46,950 nucleotides of DNA from Caballeronia sp. SEWSISQ10-4 2 (lineage in GTDB: Bacteria; Pseudomonadota; Gammaproteobacteria; Burkholderiales; Burkholderiaceae). The translations under genes were made by a program, and so were the position numbers. Shown in pieces: positions 15,511 to 23,809 of the stretch; position 1 is the stretch's first letter; each line of letters opens with the position of its first letter. Location of the stretch: contig NZ_JALPRJ010000057.1 in the NCBI RefSeq assembly GCF_030464885.1, forward strand, positions 1 to 46,950, read 5' to 3'. The notes under the pieces were generated by a model. That model was not told the origin of the DNA, made no database searches, and was given only the letters and a program-made list of their open reading frames with translations.

Positions 15511-16650
15511 TCACTCGGTGCGTTCGGTGCGTTCGGTACGCGACGGCGGTGTGGACAACGTGCCCGCCGATCCATCGTTGGTTTCCTTCGGCAGCGTGGC
15601 CGCGGTCGAGGGCGCCGCGCCTTGAACCGGCTTGCGCGGACTGCGGCGCCGGCGCTGCGTATATCCCGCAATGCCGATTGCGACAAGCAGCGTGGCGCCG
15701 TTGAACAGCGGCTCGACGTAGAAGTCGCCGCCAAGCTGCTGGATCCCCGCGATGCCGACGGCCAGGATCGACACACCGAACACCGTGCCCCAGACGTTCA
15801 CCCTCCCAGGCTTGATCGTGGTGGAACCCAGGAATGCGCCGACCAGCGCGGGCAACAGGAAATCGAGTCCGACACTCGCCTGGCCGATGCGCAACTTGGC
15901 CGCGAGCACGATGCCGGCGAAGGCCGTCAGCACGCCCGAACTGACGAACGCGAGGATCACGTAGCGGCGTGCAGGGATGCCGTTGAGCGCGGCTGCACGC
16001 GGGTTCGCACCGATCGCGTAGAGGTAACGGCCGATCGGCAGATAGTCGGAGGCGAGCCACAGCACGACCGCGATCACGATCACGTACGTCGCCGCGATTG
16101 GTAGTCCGAACAACGAGGTCGTGAAAATGGAGGTGAACGCGTCGGGCAATGTGCCGATGACCTGACGTCCGCCTGTATGCCACATCGCGGTGGCGTACAG
16201 CACGGTGCCCGTCCCCAGCGTGGCGATGAACGAATCGATTTGCGCGACCTCCACCAGCAAGCCGTTGAGCAGGCCGAGCAGCGCACCCAGCGCAAGGACG
16301 ACTACCACTGCAACCCGCCAGTCGATCCCGTAGGACGTCTGCAAGCTGATGGCGAGGATGTGCCACAGCACGATGCCGTAGCCGACCGTCAGGTCGATGC
16401 GGCCAGTAGCCATTGGAATCATCGCGGCGAGTGCGAGGATCGCGATGATCGATTTGTCGCCGACGATGGAGCGCACGTTCAGCAAGGTGGGAAACGTGTC
16501 GGGCAGGATCAGCGAGAACAGCGCGATCAATAGAAGCGTAAGGATCGGCAAGCCGAACACCGGCAACAGACGTACGAAGCGGGAGAAAGGCGAGAGGCCG
16601 GCCAGTTCACGGCGCGTCGGCTCGAGCGCGTTGGATTTGAGCGATTGCAT
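15511..16650 (-). CDS. Sugar ABC transporter permease (RbsC/XylH type)
   Basis: This inner-membrane permease of the CUT2 family has about 379 residues and eight to ten hydrophobic helices. The ATG at 16650 was chosen because GAGG lies eight bases upstream, and because the longer open frame would overlap the ATPase gene and start with a basic, non-membrane segment. Family landmarks are NVRSIVGDKSIIAILALAAMIPMATGRIDLTVG near residues 62-94 and LNGLLVEVAQIDSFIATLGTGTVLYA near 125. The C-terminal signature region includes RAAALNGIPARRYVILAF near 217 and a FLGSTTIKPGRVNVWGT block near 270. The C-terminal tail after the last helix is basic, then Pro/Ser/Thr-rich. It ends 30 bases before the binding-protein gene. 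Confidence 0.88.
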   Translation of the reverse strand: MQSLKSNALEPTRRELAGLSPFSRFVRLLPVFGLPILTLLLIALFSLILPDTFPTLLNVRSIVGDKSIIAILALAAMIPMATGRIDLTVGYGIVLWHILAISLQTSYGIDWRVAVVVVLALGALLGLLNGLLVEVAQIDSFIATLGTGTVLYATAMWHTGGRQVIGTLPDAFTSIFTTSLFGLPIAATYVIVIAVVLWLASDYLPIGRYLYAIGANPRAAALNGIPARRYVILAFVSSGVLTAFAGIVLAAKLRIGQASVGLDFLLPALVGAFLGSTTIKPGRVNVWGTVFGVSILAVGIAGIQQLGGDFYVEPLFNGATLLVAIGIAGYTQRRRRSPRKPVQGAAPSTAATLPKETNDGSAGTLSTPPSRTERTERTE

Positions 16651-16658
16651 GGAGTACC

Positions 16659-18218
16659 TCAGGCAGTAAGGGGAATGGCGGCGGCGCAAGTCACGCCATA
16701 GTCGAGCGATGCACAATGCAGCAACTCCGACACGCTAAGCTGTTCAAGCGGCAACTCACGAGCAATCGTGCCCGCACGAAATACCAGCGCGCGATGACAG
16801 ATCTGAGCGGTCTCCTCAAAGTCCGACGAGATCAGCACCACCGCCATACCGGTGCGCACCGCCTCGCCAAGCAGCCGATAAATTTCCGCCTTCGCGCCAA
16901 TATCGACACCTGCGGTGGGGTCCTCGAGAATCAGCACATGTGCGCCAATGCGCAGCCAGCGCGCGATCACGACCTTCTGCTGATTGCCGCCGGAGAGTGT
17001 TTCGATCAGCGCCGCCGGATCGTTCGGGCGCAACGCAACGCGTCGTCCAAGCGCCAGCGCTTCGTCGGTTTCGCTAGCCGCCGAGCGCATGTGCAGCCCT
17101 TTGCGGCCACTCGCGCGAGGATTGAGAAAGAGGTTCTCGCGGACGCTGAGGCCTGGGCCTATCGACTCGCCGTAACGGTCGCCGGCCACCAGGCACAGGC
17201 CATTCGCCACGGCCGCGCCGGGCGATGACAAGTCGACTTGCTCGCCATTGAGCAGCACCGTCCCCGACAGGATCGGCGCCGCACCGAACAGCGCCTTGCC
17301 GAGCGAGTCGTGTCCCGCGCCGCGCAAACCGACCAGTCCGAGGATCTCGCCGCGACGGACATCGAAGTTGAGCGGACCGGCTTCTTCCGTGTGCAGCCTG
17401 CGCACCGATAACGCGATGGGCGCAGCGCCCGGTGCCGGTGGCCGTACAAATACCGAGTCAGGTTCACGCCCGACAATATGGCGAATCAACTCGGCAGGCG
17501 CGGTGTCCGCCGTTGTCTGTTCCGCGACGCGCCTGCCATCGCGCAGGACAACAATGCGGTCTGATAACGCGAACACTTCGTCGAGCCGATGCGATACGTA
17601 GATCATCGCCACACCTTGCTCACGCAGACCCAGCAGTACGCGATGCAGGCGCTGCACTTCACTCTCGGGCAGGCTCGCTGTCGGTTCGTCGAGCACCAGC
17701 AGATCGGCACGGCTCGACAATCCGCGCGCAATCGCCACCAGCGATTTCTCCGCGCGCGACAACGTGAACACACGGTGCTCGGGATCGATGTCACCGCCCA
17801 CCAGCGACAACGCCGCCTCGGCAGCCGCACGCACCGACCGCCACGAAATCAGGCCGCGCCGCTTCGCATAAGTAGTCGCGAGCGCGATATTCTCGGCGAC
17901 TGTCATCCAGTCGACGAGCCCAAGATCCTGATGCACGAACGCGACGCGGCCGCGCATGGCGCGCGCATCGGTCGGCGTACCGCGAAACAGCAGCGTGCCG
18001 CTCGACGGCGCATGCACGCCGGCCAGTATCTTGATCAGCGTTGATTTGCCCGCGCCGTTCTCGCCGAGCAGCGCGACGATCTCACCGGCGGCGACATCGA
18101 AACTCACGTCCTCGAGCGCTGTCACGCCGTTGAAGCGCTTGCCGACGCCTCGCACGGCGAGCACCGGAATACGCGGCGCCGCGCCTTGGCCGGACGCGCC
18201 TTGCATCGTTGTAAACAT
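16659..18218 (-). CDS. Sugar ABC transporter ATPase, double-domain (RbsA/XylG type)
   Basis: This cytoplasmic ATPase of 519 residues has two nucleotide-binding domains, as usual for CUT2 transporters. Domain 1 has a complete Walker A (GENGAGKST near residue 54), a Q-loop in FVHQDLGL and Walker B LLVLDEPTA. Its signature motif is altered to LSRAEK. Domain 2 starts near 268; its Walker A is degenerate (GLRGAGHDSLGK) as in all relatives, while it keeps LSGGNQQKVVIARWL and ILEDPTAGVDIG. So one site is expected to be fully active. The ribosome site GGAG lies six bases before the ATG. It is the first gene of the operon, 8 bases before the permease start, and is divergent from the AraC gene. Confidence 0.92.
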   Translation of the reverse strand: MFTTMQGASGQGAAPRIPVLAVRGVGKRFNGVTALEDVSFDVAAGEIVALLGENGAGKSTLIKILAGVHAPSSGTLLFRGTPTDARAMRGRVAFVHQDLGLVDWMTVAENIALATTYAKRRGLISWRSVRAAAEAALSLVGGDIDPEHRVFTLSRAEKSLVAIARGLSSRADLLVLDEPTASLPESEVQRLHRVLLGLREQGVAMIYVSHRLDEVFALSDRIVVLRDGRRVAEQTTADTAPAELIRHIVGREPDSVFVRPPAPGAAPIALSVRRLHTEEAGPLNFDVRRGEILGLVGLRGAGHDSLGKALFGAAPILSGTVLLNGEQVDLSSPGAAVANGLCLVAGDRYGESIGPGLSVRENLFLNPRASGRKGLHMRSAASETDEALALGRRVALRPNDPAALIETLSGGNQQKVVIARWLRIGAHVLILEDPTAGVDIGAKAEIYRLLGEAVRTGMAVVLISSDFEETAQICHRALVFRAGTIARELPLEQLSVSELLHCASLDYGVTCAAAIPLTA

Positions 18219-18314
18219 GTCTCACTCCATCAATCGTCCGTTGGCCGAATTTAGTGTTTGCTAACCTGTTTTTTTGTTTTTACTATTATTGGACGAGGTT
18301 TTAGCGGCCGCCTA

Positions 18315-18352
18315 TCGGAAATCGGCCAGCCCAACATCGAAATACGGCCAGC
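18315..18352 (+). promoter_or_regulatory. Direct-repeat operator candidate for the AraC-family regulator
   Basis: Two 16-base direct repeats, TCGGAAATCGGCCAGC (18315-18330) and TCGAAATACGGCCAGC (18337-18352), match at 13 of 16 positions and are offset by exactly 22 bases, close to two helical turns. This is the classic layout of AraC-family half-sites. They lie between the divergent ABC operon and the araC-type gene, 42 bases before its ATG at 18394. Upstream, T-rich DNA (18266-18284) may hold the operon promoter. Confidence 0.5.
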
Positions 18353-18393
18353 GTCGACTGGATGCAAAAAGCTGAGGAATGGAGCGAGACAGC

Positions 18394-19266
18394 ATGAAAA
18401 CTAGCGACGAACTCATCGACTGGGTGATGCCTGAAGACGACCCCGTGAACCCGTTTCGCTGCAGCGATCCACTGCCGGAATGTGTCGAACGCGTCGAGCC
18501 GGGCAAAGCGGTGATCGGCTCGCGCGGCGATCCGAAGAACAAGATCCTGTGCGTCGAGCAAGGCCGTTTGAAACTCGAAGGCCCGCATGGCCAGTGGTTG
18601 TTGCTGCCCGCGCATATGGTGTTTATTCCGCATAGCCGGCCGTACCGGCTCTACACCAGCGCCGATGCGGTTGTGGTCGTGGCGCACCTTGGCGCGCAAC
18701 ATACGGTGTGGCAGCACGAAGGCTGTTGGGCGGCGCCGGTCAGCGGCCTCGCGCGCGAGATGTTCGGTTATGCGCTGCGTTGGGGACCTGAACGCGCCGC
18801 CGACGATGCCGTGGCCAATGCCTACTTCCAGGCACTGGGCCTCTTGTGCAAGGACTGGTTCGAGTGCTCGCGGATGATGTGGATTCCCTTCGGCGAGTCA
18901 CCCGTGCTCAAGCGCGCCATCGCTTATACGCGCACCCGGCTGGACTCCGCGACGATTGAACTGGCGGCAGAAGCGGCTGGCACGTCGGTGCGCACGTTGC
19001 GCCGATACTTCCAGGACGAGCTCGGAATGAGCTGGCGCCGCTTCTTGCAGGAATTGCGCATGGCGCGCGCGATCGAACTGATGACCCGTAAGCGACTGTC
19101 CGTCACGCAGACTGCGCTCGAGGTGGGCTTCAACAGCGTGGCCGCTTTTACGCTGGCCTTTTCTTCGTTCACGGGCAAGACCCCGAGCTCTTACACACGC
19201 GACTTCCTGAACGGAACGTTCATTCCGAACAATGCGATGGGAAGTCGCGCCGAGAGCGAGGTTTAA
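18394..19266 (+). CDS. AraC-family transcriptional regulator
   Basis: This is a one-component regulator of about 290 residues. The N-terminal half is a cupin-like sensor domain (VEQGRLKLEGPHGQWLLLP near residue 55), followed by a linker. The C-terminal ~100 residues form a typical double HTH: TIELAAEAAGTSVRTLRRYFQDELGMSWRRFL, then RLSVTQTALEVGFNSVAAFTLAFSSFTGKTPSSYT. The ATG at 18394 is preferred because GGAG lies nine bases upstream; an earlier ATG at 18379 is in frame but has no proper site. It is divergent from the sugar ABC operon and is its probable regulator. The direct repeats just upstream could mediate both autoregulation and control of the operon. The inducer is unknown. Confidence 0.9.
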   Translation: MKTSDELIDWVMPEDDPVNPFRCSDPLPECVERVEPGKAVIGSRGDPKNKILCVEQGRLKLEGPHGQWLLLPAHMVFIPHSRPYRLYTSADAVVVVAHLGAQHTVWQHEGCWAAPVSGLAREMFGYALRWGPERAADDAVANAYFQALGLLCKDWFECSRMMWIPFGESPVLKRAIAYTRTRLDSATIELAAEAAGTSVRTLRRYFQDELGMSWRRFLQELRMARAIELMTRKRLSVTQTALEVGFNSVAAFTLAFSSFTGKTPSSYTRDFLNGTFIPNNAMGSRAESEV

Positions 19267-19287
19267 GCGGGCCTGCTGATGTCCTCT

Positions 19288-20190
19288 TCAACGCTTGTCC
19301 CAGCGCCATGCCTCGCGCAAGCGTTGCCCCAGGAACTCGACAAAAACACGCACGCGCGGCGCGAGGTGCCGGCTATGCGGATAGAGCGCATGCAGCGGCG
19401 CGGCCGGCATGGAGTACCCGGGCAAGATGCGCTGCAGTCGGCCTGCCGCGATGTCGTCGCCGACGTCCCAGATCGACTTCAGCGCAATGCCGACACCATG
19501 CAACGCCCAGGCGTGAGCTGCAGCGCCATCGTTCGTGATCAACGAACCCGCGACCCGCACCCCGATGCTGTCGTTGCCCCCGAAGCGCCATTCGGCCCGT
19601 GGCTGGTCGCCAATCAGAATGCAACGGTGGCGGCTGAGATCGTCGGGCTGGGCCGGTGCGCCGTATCGCTCGATATAAGCCGGCGCCGCGCATAACACGC
19701 GATAGTTCGGCGCGAGGGGGCGCGCGATCATCGAAGAGTCGGCGAGACTGCCGAAGCGCACCGCCATGTCCAGGCTGCTGTCGAGCAGGTCGACGACCAC
19801 ATCGGTCAGGTCCAGTTGCACCGTCAATTGCGGATGAAGCTGCTGGAAATCCGCCATGATCGGCGCGATCCACTGACGTCCCAGCGCGCCCGGCGCGCTC
19901 ACTCTCAACAAGCCGCTCACCGCCTCGCGCCTGCGCGACATCAGCGTCTCGGCCTGCTCGACCTCAGCAAGGATCCGAAGGACCTGCTGATGGAACAGCA
20001 CACCCTCCTCGGTCAGCGTCTGCCGGCGCGTAGTGCGCTGGATCAACCGCACGCCAAGGCTCTCCTCGAGCTGTGCAAGCCGCTTGCTGATCACCGCCAG
20101 CGACAAGTCGAGTTCCCGCGCCGCCGCAGACAAGCTGCCGGCTGAAACGACACGCGCGAAAGCAACGAGGTTGGGCAGGTTATCGATCAT
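19288..20190 (-). CDS. LysR-family transcriptional regulator
   Basis: This is a LysR regulator of 300 residues. The N-terminal winged HTH is complete: LVAFARVVSAGSLSAAARELDLSLAVISKRLAQLEESLGVRLIQR. A periplasmic-binding-like co-inducer domain starts near 90, with the usual LRVSAPGALGRQWIAP and further residues to FVEFLG. The ATG at 20190 fits the family start; an upstream ATG at 20202 would add four residues. It is divergent from the SnoaL/SDR/PRISE operon and is therefore its probable regulator. It belongs to the same CrgA-like subgroup as the second LysR at 22773-23705 (the short shared motifs RLIQRTTRRQ/RLFERTTRQL and LTEEG). Confidence 0.9.
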   Translation of the reverse strand: MIDNLPNLVAFARVVSAGSLSAAARELDLSLAVISKRLAQLEESLGVRLIQRTTRRQTLTEEGVLFHQQVLRILAEVEQAETLMSRRREAVSGLLRVSAPGALGRQWIAPIMADFQQLHPQLTVQLDLTDVVVDLLDSSLDMAVRFGSLADSSMIARPLAPNYRVLCAAPAYIERYGAPAQPDDLSRHRCILIGDQPRAEWRFGGNDSIGVRVAGSLITNDGAAAHAWALHGVGIALKSIWDVGDDIAAGRLQRILPGYSMPAAPLHALYPHSRHLAPRVRVFVEFLGQRLREAWRWDKR

Positions 20191-20238
20191 GGTGACAATC
20201 ATTCTTCACGATTTGGAGAGGATGCATCTCTGAAGACA

Positions 20239-20259
20239 CCGTATTCCATCGGAAAACGG
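20239..20259. promoter_or_regulatory. Imperfect dyad between lysR and the SnoaL operon
   Basis: CCGTATTCC-ATC-GGAAAACGG is a dyad with eight of nine arm positions paired. It sits in the 151-base intergenic space, 80 bases before the SnoaL-like gene, where a LysR operator would be expected. It does not show the strict T-N11-A pattern, so it is a candidate only. Confidence 0.35.
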
Positions 20260-20341
20260 AAAGCTAGCATAAGAACTTCAGCGTGGTGGCCGCTTTGACT
20301 GCACGTTCGTCTCCAACGCAATGCCTCTATAAGGAAATCCA

Positions 20342-20896
20342 ATGTCTTCCTCGCTCTTTAGAAGCCGTATAGGTTCTTTCGCGCTTGCCCTCGTGGCTTT
20401 TGGCGCCGCCGTCCCCGCGCTCGCTGCAACCGAAACGCTCGTCAAGCCCGCCACGGTCATCGTCGGCCATGGACTGCCTAAGGCGCAGATTGCCGCGCAA
20501 ATCCTGGCCGCGCGCCGCTATGACACCTTCTGGTCCACCGGCGACGAAGCACTGGCCCGCATCGCTCTCAGCCCCGCATTTATCGATCGAACGCTCCCGC
20601 CCGGCCGGCCGCAAGGCATCGACGGCCCACTGGCGGCATCGAAAATGGTGCACGCCGCCATCCCTGACATTCATTGCGACGTCGAGCAAATGATCGTGGC
20701 CGGGGATAGAGTGGTTTCGCACCTGCACTTCACCGGCCACTTCACGGGAACGTTCAAGAACGTGCAGGGCAAGGGCCAGCCAATCGACTTCATCGCCACC
20801 GACATCTATAGGGTCGCCGATGGTCGCATTGCCGAGAACTGGCATCTGGAAGATAACCTGACCTTCTTGCAACAGCTAGGCATCGTTGCAAAGTAA
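20342..20896 (+). CDS. Exported SnoaL-like (NTF2-fold) protein
   Basis: This 184-residue protein has a Sec signal (residues 1-28, ending PALAA) and a SnoaL-like polyketide cyclase / ester cyclase domain. Visible family elements are AARRYDTFWSTGDEALARIALSPAF, DRTLPPGRPQG, then AAIPDIHCDVEQMIVAGDRVVSHLHFTGHFTG near residue 104 and the C-terminal FIATDIYRVADGRIAENWHLED. This last His/Glu-containing strand is the usual active pocket of the fold. The AAGGAA ribosome site lies before the ATG. The gene is the first of a three-gene set with the SDR and the PRISE-type reductase. Being exported, it may act in the periplasm, unlike its neighbours; substrate unknown. Confidence 0.82.
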   Translation: MSSSLFRSRIGSFALALVAFGAAVPALAATETLVKPATVIVGHGLPKAQIAAQILAARRYDTFWSTGDEALARIALSPAFIDRTLPPGRPQGIDGPLAASKMVHAAIPDIHCDVEQMIVAGDRVVSHLHFTGHFTGTFKNVQGKGQPIDFIATDIYRVADGRIAENWHLEDNLTFLQQLGIVAK

Positions 20897-20940
20897 GGAT
20901 AGCTATACAACTCGAAACACACCGCAAGGAGTCGACATCA

Positions 20941-21653
20941 TGAACAAGTTCGAATCGCAAACCGTATTAATCGTGGGCGGAAGCTCAGGCATTGGCGCCG
21001 CTGCCGCGAAGGCCTTCGCCGCGCTAGGCGCCGAGGTCACCATCGCCTCGCGTAACCAGGCGAAGCTGGACGCCGTTGCGGCAGATATAGGTGCGGCCGT
21101 CCGCACCGCCGTGCTGGACACCACCGATGAAGCCTCCGTGGAAGCCTTTTTCGCCAAGGCCGGACGCTTCGATCACGTGGTGATCTCGGCCGCGCAAACG
21201 CCCGGTGGTCCCGTGCGCGAACTCGCGCTAAGCGACGCCTATGCCGCGATGAACAGCAAGTTCTGGGGTGCGTATCGCGTGGCACGTGCAGCGAATATTT
21301 CGGAAGGCGGCTCGTTGACGCTGGTCTCCGGTTTTCTCAGCGTACGTCCCAGCAAGAGCTCAGTGTTGCAAGGCTCAATCAATGCAGCGCTGGAAGCGCT
21401 GGCCCGAGGCCTCGCGCTGGAGTTGTCGCCGGTGCGGGTGAACACCGTATCACCGGGGTTGATCGCGACGCCGCTGTGGTCGAAGCTCGGTGAGCAGGCT
21501 CGCCAAAGCATGTACCAGGGCGCTGCCGCACGCTTGCCCGCAAGACGGGTCGGCCAGCCGGAAGACGTCGCCAACGCCATCGTCTATCTCGCGAGCACGC
21601 CGTATGCAACAGGGTCCACCGTGCTGGTGGACGGCGGCGGTGCGATCGTCTGA
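20941..21653 (+). CDS. Atypical short-chain dehydrogenase/reductase lacking the Tyr-Lys pair
   Basis: This is an SDR-fold protein of 237 residues, with AAGGAG eight bases before the ATG at 20941. The cofactor loop GGSSGIG (13-19) is intact, and the C-terminus has VSPGLIATPLWSK and STVLVDGGGAIV. The active-site block is unusual. Aligning the AALEAL helix that follows the catalytic Lys in classical members puts Gln144 at the Tyr position and Asn148 at the Lys position (QGSIN in place of Y-x-x-x-K). Ser130 (LTLVSG) is kept. This pattern occurs in a known divergent SDR branch, so the protein may still bind NAD(P) but use different chemistry or act as a non-catalytic partner. It lies between the SnoaL-like and PRISE genes. 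Confidence 0.82.
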
Positions 21654-21686
21654 CTCGTCGGCTGACTACTACAGGAATCAACACCC

Positions 21687-22739
21687 ATGAGCACGAAATA
21701 CAAAGCACTGGTCTCCGGTGGCCTTGGCGTCATCGGCCTGCAACTGGTGGAGCATCTGGCAACCTTGCCAGACTGGGAAGTGATTGGATTGTCGCGGCGT
21801 ACACCCTCTGCCGAGGCGCCGGCTCCCTACATCGCGGTCGATCTGCTGGACCCCGCCGACGTCCAGGCCAAGCTAGGCGGCCTCACCGATGTGACCCACA
21901 TTTTTCATGCCGCTTATCAGGAACAGCCCACACCGCAAGCGCTGATCGACGCCAATCTCGGCATGCTGCGTAACCTCGTGGACACGGTGCAGGCCGCGTC
22001 GCCCGCGTTGCAGCGGGTCGCGCTGTATCAGGGCGCGAAGTACTACGGTGCGCATCTGGGCAGCTTCACCACTCCGGCGCGCGAGGACGACCCGCGCCAC
22101 ATGCCGCCCGATTTTTACTACGACATGCAGGACTGGCTGCTCGCCGAGGCTGAGGGCAAACGCTGGGATGCAACGGTACTGCGTCCCGACGTGGTGTGCG
22201 GTTTCGCGCTCGGCAATCCGATGAATCTCTCCATGCTGATCGCGGTCTACGCATCGATCAGCAAAGAGCTTGGACTTCCGCTGCGCTTTCCCGGCACGGT
22301 TGAGTGCTACGGCAAGCTCGCCCAGGTCACCGACGCCGCGCAGCTCGCGCGCGGCTCAGTGTGGGCCGTCACGCAGGCACCCGGCGGCGAAAGCTACAAC
22401 CTCACCAATAGCGATCTGTTCCGCTGGAACCAGCTATGGCCTGCTATTGCTCGATACTTCGACATGCCGCTGGCAGAACCCCAGACGCTGAACCTGAGCA
22501 CGTACATGGCCGACAAGGGGCCACTGTGGGAACGCATGACGGCGAAATACGGCCTTGCACCGGTGCCGTATGAGCAGGTAGCGGCCTGGGGCTTCGGCGA
22601 CTTCATCTTCCGCTGCGACTGGGACGTGATCACCAGCACGACGAAGATTCGCCAGGCGGGTTTCCACGACATGGTGGACAGCACCGCCATGTTCCTGCGT
22701 CTGTTCGACGAGTTCCGCGCCCGCAAGGCGATTCCCTGA
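21687..22739 (+). CDS. PRISE-type enone reductase (progesterone 5-beta-reductase/iridoid synthase-like SDR)
   Basis: This is an extended SDR of 350 residues. The N-terminal cofactor motif is GGLGVIGLQL (residues 11-20), followed by LSRRTPS, the GLSRR pattern of NADPH-dependent members. Further landmarks are LYQGAKYYGAHLG near 115, the FYYDMQDWL block near 142-150 carrying the Tyr of the PRISE active site, LRPDVVCGF, and a C-terminal YNLTNSDLFRWNQLWPAIA block. Such enzymes reduce the C=C bond of 1,4-enones with NADPH. The gene is third in the LysR-divergent operon, 33 bases after the SDR. The natural substrate cannot be read from sequence; plant-derived or aromatic breakdown enones are possible. 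Confidence 0.85.
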   Translation: MSTKYKALVSGGLGVIGLQLVEHLATLPDWEVIGLSRRTPSAEAPAPYIAVDLLDPADVQAKLGGLTDVTHIFHAAYQEQPTPQALIDANLGMLRNLVDTVQAASPALQRVALYQGAKYYGAHLGSFTTPAREDDPRHMPPDFYYDMQDWLLAEAEGKRWDATVLRPDVVCGFALGNPMNLSMLIAVYASISKELGLPLRFPGTVECYGKLAQVTDAAQLARGSVWAVTQAPGGESYNLTNSDLFRWNQLWPAIARYFDMPLAEPQTLNLSTYMADKGPLWERMTAKYGLAPVPYEQVAAWGFGDFIFRCDWDVITSTTKIRQAGFHDMVDSTAMFLRLFDEFRARKAIP

Positions 22740-22772
22740 GGTGTGGATCATCGACCCCGCGAGCACCCGACT

Positions 22773-23705
22773 TCAGCGCGCCGGATCGAGATACGCCTTC
22801 AGGTCACCGGATACCGTAGCGAAACGCTCGATCAGGAAGTCGAGCAGCGCACGCACGCGTGGCGCCATGTATCGGCTACGTTGATACAAGGCGTGCACGG
22901 GGACATCGGGAGAACGCCATTCCGGCATCAGGATATTCAGCCGCCCCGCTCGCAAGTCTGCCCCGATATCCCACACCGACTTCATCACGATGCCGTAACC
23001 GCCGACGGCCCACTCGCGTGCGAGCGCGCCGTCATTGGTTTCGCGCGCACGTTCAAGAGGGACGGTAAAGGTCTCCGTCTCGCTGCCGCGGCTGAATCGC
23101 CATTCATTCGCAGACCCGGACGCCGAGCTGAGCACGATGTAGTCGAAGCGCTCGAGATCCCGGGGATGCTCAGGAATGCCATGTATTTTCAAATACTCCG
23201 GCGATGCGCACAGCACGCGCCGGTTCGGCGCCAGACGGCGGGCAACGAGTGAACTATCCGGCGGCACGCCGAAGCGGATGACAAGGTCGATGTCGTCCTG
23301 TACCAGGTTCGACAAGGAATCCGACAACGCCAAAGCAAACGTGACCTCGGGATACAGGACATTGAATTCGTCGAGCCAGCCCTTGAGGACATGACGGCCG
23401 AAATCCGACGTCGCCGACACCCTCAGTTTGCCGCGAACCACACTTCGACCCGCCTGCAGTGCTGCACGCGCGTCGTCGAGCGCCTGAATGGCCTGTTGAC
23501 AATGGGCGAGATACATCCGGCCTTCTTCAGTCAGCCGCAACTGCCGCGTCGTGCGCTCAAAGAGCCGGGCATTCAGGCTCGACTCCAGCTTCACCAGCCG
23601 TGCGCTTGCGGCGGCGGGCGACAGCCCCAGCTTGCGCCCCGCTGCTGACAGACCGCCTAGATTCGCCGTTTCCACAAAAAGCCGGATGTCGCCAAGGTTC
23701 TCCAC
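22773..23705 (-). CDS. LysR-family transcriptional regulator
   Basis: This is a 310-residue LysR regulator with GTG start at 23705. The HTH is complete (DIRLFVETANLGGLSAAGRKLGLSPAAASARLVKLESSLNARLFER). The effector domain begins near 90 (RGKLRVSATSDFGRHVLKGW). It ends convergent with the PRISE gene and is divergent from the OYE gene, so its likely target is the OYE/SDR pair. It is a paralog-level relative of the LysR at 19288-20190 (both begin LFVETA/LVAFARV, with RTTRQ and LTEEG motifs). Only a weak ribosome site is seen. Confidence 0.9.
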   Translation of the reverse strand: MENLGDIRLFVETANLGGLSAAGRKLGLSPAAASARLVKLESSLNARLFERTTRQLRLTEEGRMYLAHCQQAIQALDDARAALQAGRSVVRGKLRVSATSDFGRHVLKGWLDEFNVLYPEVTFALALSDSLSNLVQDDIDLVIRFGVPPDSSLVARRLAPNRRVLCASPEYLKIHGIPEHPRDLERFDYIVLSSASGSANEWRFSRGSETETFTVPLERARETNDGALAREWAVGGYGIVMKSVWDIGADLRAGRLNILMPEWRSPDVPVHALYQRSRYMAPRVRALLDFLIERFATVSGDLKAYLDPAR

Positions 23706-23720
23706 GATATTTCCGTTTTT

Positions 23721-23737
23721 TTTGAAAATGCTTCAAA
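23721..23737. promoter_or_regulatory. LysR-type dyad upstream of the OYE gene
   Basis: TTTGAA-AATGC-TTCAAA is a perfect 6-bp dyad with a 5-base spacer, which fits the T-N11-A LysR box exactly. It lies between the divergent lysR (start 23705) and the OYE gene (start 23810), the expected place for regulator binding. Confidence 0.5.
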
Positions 23738-23809
23738 TCGTACACCCGTTATCAAAATGCATCGGGGTTTGCACAATGGCCACATCGTCAACCAACCTGG
23801 ATCGCAATC

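Noticed and set aside
15251..16366. Minus-strand frame of 371 codons overlapping the permease and binding-protein genes
   Set aside because: It is an out-of-frame shadow with very high Arg content, spanning two well-supported genes.
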